From Gemmatimonadota bacterium (GTDB lineage: Bacteria > Gemmatimonadota > Gemmatimonadetes > Longimicrobiales > Gaopeijiaceae), in assembly GCA_030430625.1 (NCBI GenBank), contig JAUIKL010000001.1, forward strand, positions 62,001 through 126,000: a DNA stretch of 64,000 bases, given 5' to 3'. Positions 57,049-64,000 of this stretch are shown here, piece after piece. Both the position numbers and the translations under genes were made by a program. How positions within the stretch are numbered: the stretch's first letter is position 1; the number at the start of each line of letters is the position of its first letter. A model generated the notes under the pieces. The model was not told the origin of the DNA. It searched no databases and was given only the letters and a program-made list of their open reading frames with translations.

Positions 57049-58338
57049 CTGATCGACCTGAAGACCCCCGTCGACCGGGCGGTCCTGGTCGGAGCCCCTG
57101 ATCGGAGCGCGACCCTCGAGTCCGCGCAGGAGCACCTGGCTGAACTGGCCCGTCTGACGGACACGGCCGGCGGCAAGGTCGTCGCCACGCTCGTGCAGCG
57201 CATCCAGGCCCCTCATCCCCGCTACTACGTCGGGGAGGGTAAGGCGAAGGAGCTCGCGGAGTTGGTCGAGTCGTCCGAGGGGAACCTCGTCGTCTTCGAC
57301 GAGGAGTTGTCACCCGCCCAGGGCAAGAACCTCGAGCAGTTGCTCGGTGTCCGCGTCATGGATCGGTCGGAGTTGATCCTGGACATCTTCGCGACGCGGG
57401 CTCGATCCAGCGAAGCGCGAATGCAGGTCGAGTTGGCGCAACTCCAGTACCTGCTCCCCCGCCTTCGGCGCATGTGGAGCCACCTCTCCCGGATCCGCGG
57501 CGGCATCGGTCTGCGGGGGCCGGGTGAGACCCAGCTCGAGACGGACCGGCGCCTGATCGGCACGAGGATCGGGGACCTGCGTCGGAAGCTGAAGGCCGTC
57601 GCGAAGGCGCGAGCCGTCCAACGGAAGTCCCGCGAGGGCGCGTTCCGGGTGTCGCTCGTGGGATACACGAACGCGGGCAAGTCGTCTCTGCTGCGGGCGC
57701 TCTCGGGCTCGGACGTCCTCGTCGAGGATCGTCTCTTCGCCACGCTCGATTCGGCCACACGAAGTGTGGACCTCGGATCGGGTTACGAAGCCCTCCTCAC
57801 GGATACCGTCGGCTTCATCCGAAAGCTGCCGCACCACCTGGTGGCCTCGTTCCGGTCGACGTTGGAAGAAGCGCGCGACGCCGACGTCCTGCTCCACGTC
57901 ATCGACGCGTCGCACCCGGAGTGGGAAGAGCAGCGGGCCGTCGTCCTCGAGGTCCTCTCCGAGTTGGAGTTGCACGATCGGGAGAAGATCCTGGTCTTCA
58001 ACAAGACGGACCGGATCACGCACGAGGAGGAGGCCGCCCTGCGGGACCGGATCCGGGCGCTCGAACCGACCCCCGCGGTCTTCGTCTCGGCCCACGAGCC
58101 GGACTCTCTCGAGCGTCTGCGGGAGACGCTTCGGGCACGGGTCCGGGCGCGCCTGGCGACGGTCGTCCTCCGGATCCCGGTGGCCGACGGCGAGGCGATC
58201 GCGTCGGTGTACCGGGAGGGCGAAGTCACCGAACGGCTCGACGAGAGCATGGAGGTGGCCCTGACCGCGCGGCTTCCCCAGACGTTGCTGGGGCGGTTGC
58301 GTGAACGGGCTGGGGTCCGGATCGAGGAGGTCGCTTGA
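57049..58338 (+). CDS. hflX: Ribosome-associated GTPase HflX
   Basis: A ~429-residue GTPase. G1 is GYTNAGKSSLLRAL, G3 DTVGFIRKLPHHLV and G4 NKTDRI; the HflX N-terminal domain is seen in PHPRYYVGEGKAKELAE and the glycine-rich GGIGLRGPGETQLETDRRL. The family opening (KTPVDRAVLVGAP) begins near 57061, but no ATG, GTG or TTG precedes it: the in-frame stop at 57031 leaves only CTG or ATC. CTG at 57049 overlaps a short upstream frame's stop as CTGA. A GTG at 57193 would cut off the N-terminal domain. Some doubt remains about the true start. Confidence 0.9.
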   Translation: MIDLKTPVDRAVLVGAPDRSATLESAQEHLAELARLTDTAGGKVVATLVQRIQAPHPRYYVGEGKAKELAELVESSEGNLVVFDEELSPAQGKNLEQLLGVRVMDRSELILDIFATRARSSEARMQVELAQLQYLLPRLRRMWSHLSRIRGGIGLRGPGETQLETDRRLIGTRIGDLRRKLKAVAKARAVQRKSREGAFRVSLVGYTNAGKSSLLRALSGSDVLVEDRLFATLDSATRSVDLGSGYEALLTDTVGFIRKLPHHLVASFRSTLEEARDADVLLHVIDASHPEWEEQRAVVLEVLSELELHDREKILVFNKTDRITHEEEAALRDRIRALEPTPAVFVSAHEPDSLERLRETLRARVRARLATVVLRIPVADGEAIASVYREGEVTERLDESMEVALTARLPQTLLGRLRERAGVRIEEVA

Positions 58339-59237
58339 TGTTTCGCTCGGTCGCGATCGTCGGGCCGGGGCGGATGGGGCTCACGATCGCTTCGGCGCTG
58401 CACGATGCCGGAGAGGTCGGCACCCTCACCCTGTACGGTCGACACCCCGAGCCGCCGGGCCACCCCCTCTTCACCCAGGGGGAGGCGGAGTACGTGTACG
58501 GCGCCGCACCGCTCGATCGACGCACGACGGCACTCCTCCTGGCTGTTCCGGACGAGGCCCTTCCCGAGGTCGCACAGGCGTTCGCGGGGCAGGGGGAGGC
58601 GCCGGATGGATGCGCGGCTTTCCACCTGTCCGGTGCACTCTCGACCGACGTCCTCGAACCTCTCCATCATGCGGGGTACGCGGTGGGATCCGTCCACCCG
58701 CTGGTAGCCGTGTCGCATCCGGTGACCGGTGCGGATCGGCTCCCCGGCGCGTCGATGTCGGTCACCGGTGGGCCGAGCGCGACCCGAGTCGCATCCGCCC
58801 TGGCCCAGGCGTTGGGGATGTCGCTCATCGAGGTCCCGGACGGTCGCCGCTCCCTCTACCACGCCGCGGTCGTGACCGCCAGCACCTCGATCCTCCCGAT
58901 CCTGGATCTATGTGGTCGGATGTTGGCGCGCGCCGGCGTCGATCCGGACGACGCCCTGAGCGCGTTGATCCCGCTCGTGCGGACGACGCTGTCGAGCGTC
59001 GAAGAGCGAGGGGCCGCGGCTTCGGTTCGCGGGCCGATCGCCCGAGGAGACGTCGAGACCGTCGGTCTCCACCTCCGGGCCATGGATGCGGAGGACCAGC
59101 GGCTGTACGCGATGCTCGCCGTCGAACTCCTCCGGCTCGACGGTGACCTGGATGACGAGACGCGGGCCGCTATGTCGGCATTGCTCGCGCGCTACACGGA
59201 GCCCGCCCATACGGTCGCGGGGGGAGGTGCAGGATGA
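58338..59237 (+). CDS. Rossmann-fold DUF2520 domain protein
   Basis: A 299-residue protein. The N-terminal NAD(P) loop reads VAIVGPGRMGLTIASALHDA, and HPLVAVSHP with YHAAVVTASTSILPILDL is typical of the DUF2520 C-terminal half. It resembles ketopantoate reductase-like and pyrroline-carboxylate reductase-like proteins, but the substrate is unknown. The ATG shares one base with the hflX stop (TGATG). The stop overlaps pdxJ. Confidence 0.8.
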   Translation: MFRSVAIVGPGRMGLTIASALHDAGEVGTLTLYGRHPEPPGHPLFTQGEAEYVYGAAPLDRRTTALLLAVPDEALPEVAQAFAGQGEAPDGCAAFHLSGALSTDVLEPLHHAGYAVGSVHPLVAVSHPVTGADRLPGASMSVTGGPSATRVASALAQALGMSLIEVPDGRRSLYHAAVVTASTSILPILDLCGRMLARAGVDPDDALSALIPLVRTTLSSVEERGAAASVRGPIARGDVETVGLHLRAMDAEDQRLYAMLAVELLRLDGDLDDETRAAMSALLARYTEPAHTVAGGGAG

Positions 59238-59962
59238 GGCTGTACGTCAACATCGACCACGTCGCCACCGTCCGGCAGGCGAGGATGACCGACGAGCCGG
59301 ACCCGGTTCGGGCCGCCGTTCTCGCCGAACTCGGAGGAGCCGACGGGATCACGATCCATCTGCGCGAGGACCGTCGCCACATTCAGGACCGCGACGTTCG
59401 CGTTCTCATGGAGACGGCTCGGACCGTCGTGAACCTCGAGCTCGCGTCGACCTCGGAGATTCTCGACCTGGCGTGTGACCTGCACCCGTACCAGGCGACT
59501 CTCGTCCCTGAGAAGCGAGAGGAAGTCACGACCGAGGGCGGGCTTTCGATGACGGGGGCGTCGCTCGATGCGACGGCAGCCGCCGTCGACCGGCTGCGTA
59601 GCGCGGGCGTGCGGACCGCTCTCTTCATCGACCCCGAAGAAGACGCTCTGAGAGCCGCAGAGGCGATGGGGGTCGACGCCATCGAACTGCATACGGGTGA
59701 GTACGCCAACACCGAGGGCGAAGAGCGGGCGTGCCAACTGGCTCGCCTGGCTCACGCCGCCGACCTCGGGCGAACACTCGGGCTCGACGTGCACGCGGGC
59801 CACGGACTCACCTACGAGAACGTGGCACCGGTCGCCGCGATCGAGTCGCTCGAGGAGTTGAACATCGGGCACAGCATCGTATCGCGAGCGATCTTCACGG
59901 GGATGGAGGCCGCCGTCCGGGACATGGCCGCGATCATTCACCGCGCGCGGGCTGCCAGGTGA
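59234..59962 (+). CDS. pdxJ: Pyridoxine 5'-phosphate synthase PdxJ
   Basis: A 242-residue TIM barrel. MRLYVNIDHVATVRQARMTD is the conserved opening; GITIHLREDRRHIQDRDV and ELHTGEYAN follow; and NIGHSIVSRAIFTGM closes the barrel. It condenses deoxyxylulose-5-phosphate with the PdxA product to pyridoxine phosphate, so with pdxA at the other end of the window the B6 route is supported. The ATG overlaps the DUF2520 stop (ATGA), and its stop overlaps the next GTG. Confidence 0.96.
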   Translation: MRLYVNIDHVATVRQARMTDEPDPVRAAVLAELGGADGITIHLREDRRHIQDRDVRVLMETARTVVNLELASTSEILDLACDLHPYQATLVPEKREEVTTEGGLSMTGASLDATAAAVDRLRSAGVRTALFIDPEEDALRAAEAMGVDAIELHTGEYANTEGEERACQLARLAHAADLGRTLGLDVHAGHGLTYENVAPVAAIESLEELNIGHSIVSRAIFTGMEAAVRDMAAIIHRARAAR

Positions 59963-60978
59963 GGAACTGGGGCAAGGCCGTCGTCGGAGTCGCGGTCACG
60001 GTCGCCGCGCTCTGGTACGTCCTGCGAGACGTCGACTTCGGGGAGGTCCTGGCGCAGGTAGCCACCGGAAACTTCCTCCTCCTCGGGGCGTCCGTGTTCG
60101 TGGCCACCTTCGGCTTCTTCATCCGGGCCCTTCGGTGGAAAGTGCTGCTGGCCCCCGTGAAGCCCGACACGGAACTGCGATCACGATTTGCCGGTGTGTC
60201 GATCGGCTTCATGGTGAACAACATCCTGCCGGCCCGGCTCGGTGAGGTGGCGAGAGCTTTCTCCTTCTCCCGGATGGAGCCGGTCAGCGCAACTTCCGCG
60301 TTCGGGAGCCTGGTGGTCGAGCGCTTCATGGACGGCGTGGTGCTGCTCCTTTTCCTGGTCATCCCGGTCTTCACCCCCGGCTTTCCCGAAGCGGAAGCGC
60401 TGTCGCAGGGAGCGGGGCTCGCGATGTTCAACTTCGCGATCGCGCTCGTCCTCGGCGTTCTGGCTGTGCTCGTGACGATGGCCGCGCTCCCTCGGCAGTT
60501 CACATGGACGGCGGAACGGTTGACGAGGGTCCTGCCGGACCGGGTCGCCGCGACGGTGATGGGTGCGCTCCACGGACTGCTGGACTCGATCGCGATCATG
60601 CGGGACCCCAAGCTTCTGGCCCTCGGCTTCGGGTGGACACTGCTCTTCTGGACGTGGCACGGACTGTCGTTCTGGTTGGGGATGCTGGCCTTCGGAATCG
60701 ACACCGGGTTCGTCTCGGCCATCTTCACCGAGGCCGTCGTCGGCTTCGCCGTGGCTGTCCCCTCGGCGCCGGGTTTCGTGGGGACCTTCCACGCGGGCGC
60801 GTCCTTCGCGTTGACCACCGTGTACGGCGTGTCCGACCCCCAGGCCCTGGCCTTCGCCTTCGCGTACCACTTCGGAGGCTGGATCCCGATCACCGCCATC
60901 GGCCTCTGGTACGCGTGGAAGCTGGGTCTGTCGGTCGGGGACATGAGCCGAGTCGAAACGGTGGCCGACCCCACGTGA
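59959..60978 (+). CDS. Lysylphosphatidylglycerol synthase-type membrane protein
   Basis: A 339-residue protein with about eight membrane helices, the LPG_synthase_TM (formerly UPF0104) pattern. Visible parts: an opening helix, FFIRALRWKVLLAPVKP, MVNNILPARLGEVARAFSFS, GSLVVERFMDGVVLLLFLV, and AVPSAPGFVGTFHAG. Family members are proposed flippases or lipid-modification partners; no aminoacyl-transfer domain is present, so the catalytic half of MprF is missing. The GTG start overlaps pdxJ; the stop overlaps ispE. Confidence 0.85.
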   Translation: MRNWGKAVVGVAVTVAALWYVLRDVDFGEVLAQVATGNFLLLGASVFVATFGFFIRALRWKVLLAPVKPDTELRSRFAGVSIGFMVNNILPARLGEVARAFSFSRMEPVSATSAFGSLVVERFMDGVVLLLFLVIPVFTPGFPEAEALSQGAGLAMFNFAIALVLGVLAVLVTMAALPRQFTWTAERLTRVLPDRVAATVMGALHGLLDSIAIMRDPKLLALGFGWTLLFWTWHGLSFWLGMLAFGIDTGFVSAIFTEAVVGFAVAVPSAPGFVGTFHAGASFALTTVYGVSDPQALAFAFAYHFGGWIPITAIGLWYAWKLGLSVGDMSRVETVADPT

Positions 60979-61898
60979 CGACGAGACGTGCCGAGACGGA
61001 GGCCCCGGCCAAGATCAATCTCTTCCTGCGTGTGCTCGATCGACGGGACGACGGCTTCCACGAGTTGGAGACACTCTTTCAATCCGTCTCGATGACGGAC
61101 ACCGTCCGCGTCGAAGTCGGGCCCGAGGGAGGGGCGGCCGAGACGACGATCGAGGTCTCGGGCGCCGATGTCGGACCGGACGCCGAGAACCTCGGCCTGC
61201 GGGCGGCGCGGGCCTTTCGGGAGCGGTTCCCCGTCGACGGCTGCATCCACGTCGTTCTCGACAAGCGGATCCCGGCGGGTGCGGGGCTCGGTGGTGGGTC
61301 GTCCGATGCCGCGGCGGTGTTGCGGTGTCTGCACGAACTGACCGGGGCCGGGGCTCCGCACGAGCTGGCCGAGGTGGCCGCTGGGCTCGGCTCGGACGTT
61401 CCCTTCTTCCTCACCCCCACCGGCCTGGCCCTCGGTCGGGGTCGCGGAGAGCGCCTCGTGCCCCTTCCGGCCCTCGAGCCTCGACCTCTGGTGGTGGCCA
61501 TGCCCGATGTGCACGTGTCGACGGCCGGCGCGTATACGGCGGTGTCCGAGGAGAGAAACGGGGCTGCCCCTCCGTCGGCGCGGGCGCTCGCGGTTCAGGA
61601 TTTCGCCTCGTGGCCGGGGGTGGACGCCCTCTCGGAGAACGACTTCACGTCGGCCGTCGTGCCCACGCGACCGGCGATTTCCGCTGCGATCGAGGCGCTG
61701 TCCGCACGGCTCCCGGGGCCGGTCCTCCTGTCGGGTAGTGGGGGTGCCTCCTTCGGCTTCGCGGCCTCGGACGAGGAAGCGATGGAGGTCGCAGAGGCGC
61801 TCTCGGAGGTTCCCGGGTTGAGTGCCGCGGCATTGAAGACGCTCGCCGCGCCCCCACCGGTCCGGACGGCGCGTACGTCGCCGGAAGGGAAGGGTTGA
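60975..61898 (+). CDS. ispE: 4-diphosphocytidyl-2-C-methyl-D-erythritol kinase IspE
   Basis: A 307-residue GHMP kinase of the MEP isoprenoid pathway. APAKINLFLRVLDRRDDGFH is the N-terminal signature; PAGAGLGGGSSDAAAVLR is the ATP loop; SDVPFFL and LSGSGGASFG are the other GHMP motifs. The GTG start overlaps the preceding stop (GTGA). It is followed by tRNA-Gln, an arrangement also known in other bacteria. Confidence 0.95.
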   Translation: MTTRRAETEAPAKINLFLRVLDRRDDGFHELETLFQSVSMTDTVRVEVGPEGGAAETTIEVSGADVGPDAENLGLRAARAFRERFPVDGCIHVVLDKRIPAGAGLGGGSSDAAAVLRCLHELTGAGAPHELAEVAAGLGSDVPFFLTPTGLALGRGRGERLVPLPALEPRPLVVAMPDVHVSTAGAYTAVSEERNGAAPPSARALAVQDFASWPGVDALSENDFTSAVVPTRPAISAAIEALSARLPGPVLLSGSGGASFGFAASDEEAMEVAEALSEVPGLSAAALKTLAAPPPVRTARTSPEGKG

Positions 61899-61948
61899 AC
61901 CGACCCGCGTTCGTCGTCACACTTGGCTCGGCCTCGACGAGGCCAGGG

Positions 61949-62019
61949 TGGCCCGTCGTCTAAGGGCAAGACACCGGTCTTTGGAACCGGGAATCGTGGT
62001 TCGAATCCACGCGGGCCAA
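61949..62019 (+). tRNA. tRNA-Gln, anticodon UUG
   Basis: Acceptor arms TGGCCCG and CGGGCCA pair perfectly; the D arm is GTCT...AGAC; the anticodon arm is CCGGT-loop-ACCGG with loop CTTTGGA, giving anticodon TTG at 61981-61983; the T arm is GTGGTTCGAATCCAC. The U1-A72 pair is typical of glutamine tRNAs. No CCA is encoded, so it relies on the CCA-adding enzyme (54211). It lies 50 bases after ispE. Confidence 0.95.
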
Positions 62020-62059
62020 TCCACCCTCCGCCTCGTTCGCGCGCCATGCCCGGCCCCTC

Positions 62060-62065
62060 TAGCTT
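62060..62065 (+). promoter_or_regulatory. Possible -10 of a leaderless promoter
   Basis: TAGCTT ends seven bases before the ATG at 62072, which would make the mRNA leaderless. No convincing -35 was found (TTCGCG at 62036 with 18 bases is weak). The gene may instead be read through from the tRNA. Confidence 0.35.
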
Positions 62066-62071
62066 CGGGCC

Positions 62072-63937
62072 ATGTCGTCGTGGACCGACCGAAGCCCGCT
62101 GTACGCCCGCCTGCGCCCGACCTCGGTCGTGAGCCTGGCAGTGGGTCTGGCCTGCCTCGCGGCCGCCCCTGAAGTCTCCGGCCAGCTACGGACGGAGCCC
62201 GCGGTGGACCCCGAGCATGTGCGGGGTGCCGCCCGATCGGCGCAGTCCGACTTCGAACGACGGCGGATCCGCTACCTCCCGGTCGGGCCGCCGATCGGTT
62301 CCACCCGGTGTGACGGAACCGTCGGGCGCTTCTGCTGGTGGGCCGAGGACGGGGAGTGGTTCCCGGTGCCGGAGGACCCGCGCATCGTGGAGATGCGGGC
62401 CGACCTGCTGATCACGCTGGACTCCTTGCAGGGTCTCTCTCCGGACGACGACTGGGTTCTCGGACAGCGGGTCTGGTATCGCGCCGAGTCGAATGCCTGG
62501 CGGGAGGCGAGCGAGGTGGCTCGGGCATGCCCATCCCGCACCGGATGGTGGTGTGCGGTCCTGGAGGGGTATGCGCTCCACCACGGCGCCCGGTACGTCG
62601 GGGCGGAGCGCGCTTTCGCCATCGGCCTGGACGGCATGGATCCGGAGATGCGGCACCGCTGGACCCGACCGCGGTGGGCGGTCGACGGAGGCGTCCGGGA
62701 CGCACTGGACGACCTTCGAGACGACGATGCGGCGCTCGACGCCTACCTCGAAGCGCTGTGGACCTTCGCCGATCCGCTGTATCTGGAGGAGGGCAACGAC
62801 CGGTGGACCGGGCACCTGGCGCGATGGGTGGCGACGGAACTTCGCCGTGACGCCCGAAACCCGTTCCGACTCCGGTGGGGGGACGACCTCACCGAGTTGA
62901 CGGTTCGAAACGGGTGGGAGGTGGGATGGGAGCGCTCTCGGGCCCGCGACATCACGGGGCCCGACGAGGCGATCGGGCGCAAACAGCCGGAGTCGCGCGA
63001 TTACATGCCGCCCGGGGAGCTGCTTCGCTGGCCCGTCGAAGCGGGGCGTGACGCGCTGATCGCGGACCGAACGGCACCGAGATCGCTGTATGCACCGGCG
63101 TACGCACCCGTTCTACTCCCGATGTCCTCCGACGTGGCCGTCTTCCCGCGAGGCGCCACCACCGTGTACGTGGTGGCTCCGACCCTCCCGGACGACACCA
63201 CCTTCCACGCCCTGCACGACCATCCCCGTCCGTGGATGGAGCCGGGAGAGGACGCGGGGCGCCCCCCGGTCCGAGGACTCTTTGCCTGGCCCATCGGCCC
63301 GACGGCCACGAACCCCGCCTTCGTTTCGCTCGAGAGCCGCGCGCCGTACCGCACCGTGAGGACGGGATCGGACGACGGGCCGATCCTCCTCGAAGTGCCG
63401 ACGGGGACGTACCTCGTGTCCGCGGAGAGCCACCGGCCTGCGGAGCGTAGGGCAGGGCGGGTCCGAAGGGTCGTGGAAGAGCGCCGGGCCCTCGACGACC
63501 TCGCCACGCTCTCGGACATCGTCCTCCTCGACCCCGAGGTCTCGATCCTCCCGTCCACCCTCGAGGCGGCGGTCCCGGCCCTCCTGCCGGAGGCGCGCGT
63601 GCGTCGAGGGGAGAGCCTGGTCGTGGCCTGGGAGGTCGCCGGCCTCGGCTTCCGGCCCGAGTCGCTCCACTTCGAACTGTCGCTCGAGCGAGCCGACCGG
63701 GGGCTCATCGGTCGGTTGGGGGGCTTCCTCGGTCTCTCCAGTGGGCCACAGCCCGTCGAAGTCGCATGGGAGGAAGTGGGTCCCGATCGGCCCGGGCCGA
63801 TGTTCTTCGCCCTGCGCCTCGACCCATCGGGGGTCGAGGCGGGGCGGTACAGGCTGAAGATTCGGCTGCACACCGGGGGGCGGACGCCGGTCGAACAGGA
63901 GCGGGAGGTCACGGTGCTGGCCGAGGGGGAGGTGTAA
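62072..63937 (+). CDS. Large secreted protein with TPR-like region, unknown
   Basis: A 621-residue protein with a signal peptide (SVVSLAVGLACLAAAPEVSG). Residues ~120-190 read DDWVLGQRVWYRAESNAWRE, ARACPSRTGWWCAVLEGYAL and ERAFAIGLDGMDPEMRHRW, a pattern of paired helices that I know from secreted proteins of Gemmatimonadota. A middle section has aromatic-rich strands, and the last ~120 residues look like a beta-sandwich (RGESLVVAWEVAGLGF, YRLKIRLHTGGR). Cysteines occur in the N-terminal half and could form disulfides. No enzyme motif seen. The ATG is likely the true start. Confidence 0.6.
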   Translation: MSSWTDRSPLYARLRPTSVVSLAVGLACLAAAPEVSGQLRTEPAVDPEHVRGAARSAQSDFERRRIRYLPVGPPIGSTRCDGTVGRFCWWAEDGEWFPVPEDPRIVEMRADLLITLDSLQGLSPDDDWVLGQRVWYRAESNAWREASEVARACPSRTGWWCAVLEGYALHHGARYVGAERAFAIGLDGMDPEMRHRWTRPRWAVDGGVRDALDDLRDDDAALDAYLEALWTFADPLYLEEGNDRWTGHLARWVATELRRDARNPFRLRWGDDLTELTVRNGWEVGWERSRARDITGPDEAIGRKQPESRDYMPPGELLRWPVEAGRDALIADRTAPRSLYAPAYAPVLLPMSSDVAVFPRGATTVYVVAPTLPDDTTFHALHDHPRPWMEPGEDAGRPPVRGLFAWPIGPTATNPAFVSLESRAPYRTVRTGSDDGPILLEVPTGTYLVSAESHRPAERRAGRVRRVVEERRALDDLATLSDIVLLDPEVSILPSTLEAAVPALLPEARVRRGESLVVAWEVAGLGFRPESLHFELSLERADRGLIGRLGGFLGLSSGPQPVEVAWEEVGPDRPGPMFFALRLDPSGVEAGRYRLKIRLHTGGRTPVEQEREVTVLAEGEV

Positions 63938-63962
63938 TCCGGCATCGACTCCTGGCGATGCG

Positions 63963-63991
63963 TTGACCCTTTTTCAGGTCCTCCCTAGCTT
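63963..63991 (+). promoter_or_regulatory. Promoter at the right edge for a gene outside the window
   Basis: TTGACC (63963-63968), 17 bases, TAGCTT (63986-63991), close to the other strong promoters. Only nine bases remain in the window, so the next gene probably starts at or just past the edge. In many bacteria ispE and tRNA-Gln are followed by prs, but the gene itself is not visible. Confidence 0.6.
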
Positions 63992-64000
63992 TTCGGGCTG

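Noticed and set aside
57193-58338. hflX starting at GTG 57193
   Set aside because: It would remove the conserved N-terminal domain that is clearly encoded from 57061 on; kept only as an alternative.
61930-61944. Hairpin GGCCTC/GAGGCC between ispE and tRNA-Gln
   Set aside because: No T-run follows, and it may only mark the processing region before the tRNA; not strong enough to call.

Overview
The window is GC-rich bacterial chromosome, almost wall-to-wall coding, with no insertion sequence, prophage, integrase or CRISPR array that I could see. The gene set points to a Gram-negative heterotroph of the Gemmatimonadota type. The reasons are: periplasmic SurA and PpiC chaperones and an outer-membrane-type barrel protein; a system I cytochrome c maturation cluster whose CcmE carries Cys in place of the usual haem-binding His; M16 protease pairs; polymer-forming and toast-rack envelope proteins; frequent GTG and TTG starts; and a recurring promoter shape (TTGA/TTTC, 16-18 bases, then TAGCTT or similar). 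The phylum is an inference from style, not proven here.

Layout. 1-9294 (minus): an operon reading DUF58 protein, BatA-like protein, mfd, PpiC lipoprotein, surA, pdxA (cut by the window edge). 9529-14554 (plus): DUF4384 secreted protein, lepA, ROK sugar kinase, then an unusual two-gene switch (STAS+HATPase protein, and STAS+winged-helix protein). 14559-17508: proline-catabolic pruA diverging from the Fe-S carrier mrp. 17579-22232 (minus): ECF-type sigma factor, an anti-sigma factor with three zinc-finger repeats, and three envelope proteins. 22395-30737: ubiE (plus), then minus-strand purD-mutM-M16-M16, an M48 membrane protease and a transsulfuration PLP enzyme. 30961-36791 (plus): glmM-glmS-dtd-maf-glpK. 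36871-43618 (plus): ccmE-ccmF-ccmI-like-ccmA-ccmB-ccmC-ccmD and an outer-membrane-type protein. 43648-47605 (minus): flavin disulfide reductase, TVP38-family membrane protein, fused double glycosyltransferase and an orphan protein. 47861-63937 (plus): recA, alaS and a small protein, CpsB-like phosphatase, gmhA-like isomerase, SDR, CCA-adding enzyme, rarA, hflX, DUF2520 protein, pdxJ, a flippase-like membrane protein, ispE, tRNA-Gln(UUG) and a large secreted protein. A strong promoter sits at the right edge for a gene outside the window.

How it fits together. Several genes serve envelope construction and surveillance: glmM/glmS feed UDP-GlcNAc, surA and PpiC fold outer-membrane proteins, M16/M48 proteases degrade, and the sigma/anti-sigma operon likely senses envelope stress. 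pdxA and pdxJ imply the deoxyxylulose-phosphate-dependent vitamin B6 route. The CCA-adding enzyme fits a tRNA-Gln gene with no encoded CCA. Genes are often coupled by 1-4 base stop/start overlaps (ATGA, GTGA, TTGA, TGATG).

No gap exceeds 300 bases. The largest are 47606-47860 (recA promoter region), 9295-9528 (divergent, DUF58 promoter found), 30738-30960 (divergent, no convincing promoter found) and 16188-16395 (divergent, mrp promoter found). Start positions were chosen by homology, overlaps and ribosome-site logic; no database search was possible.
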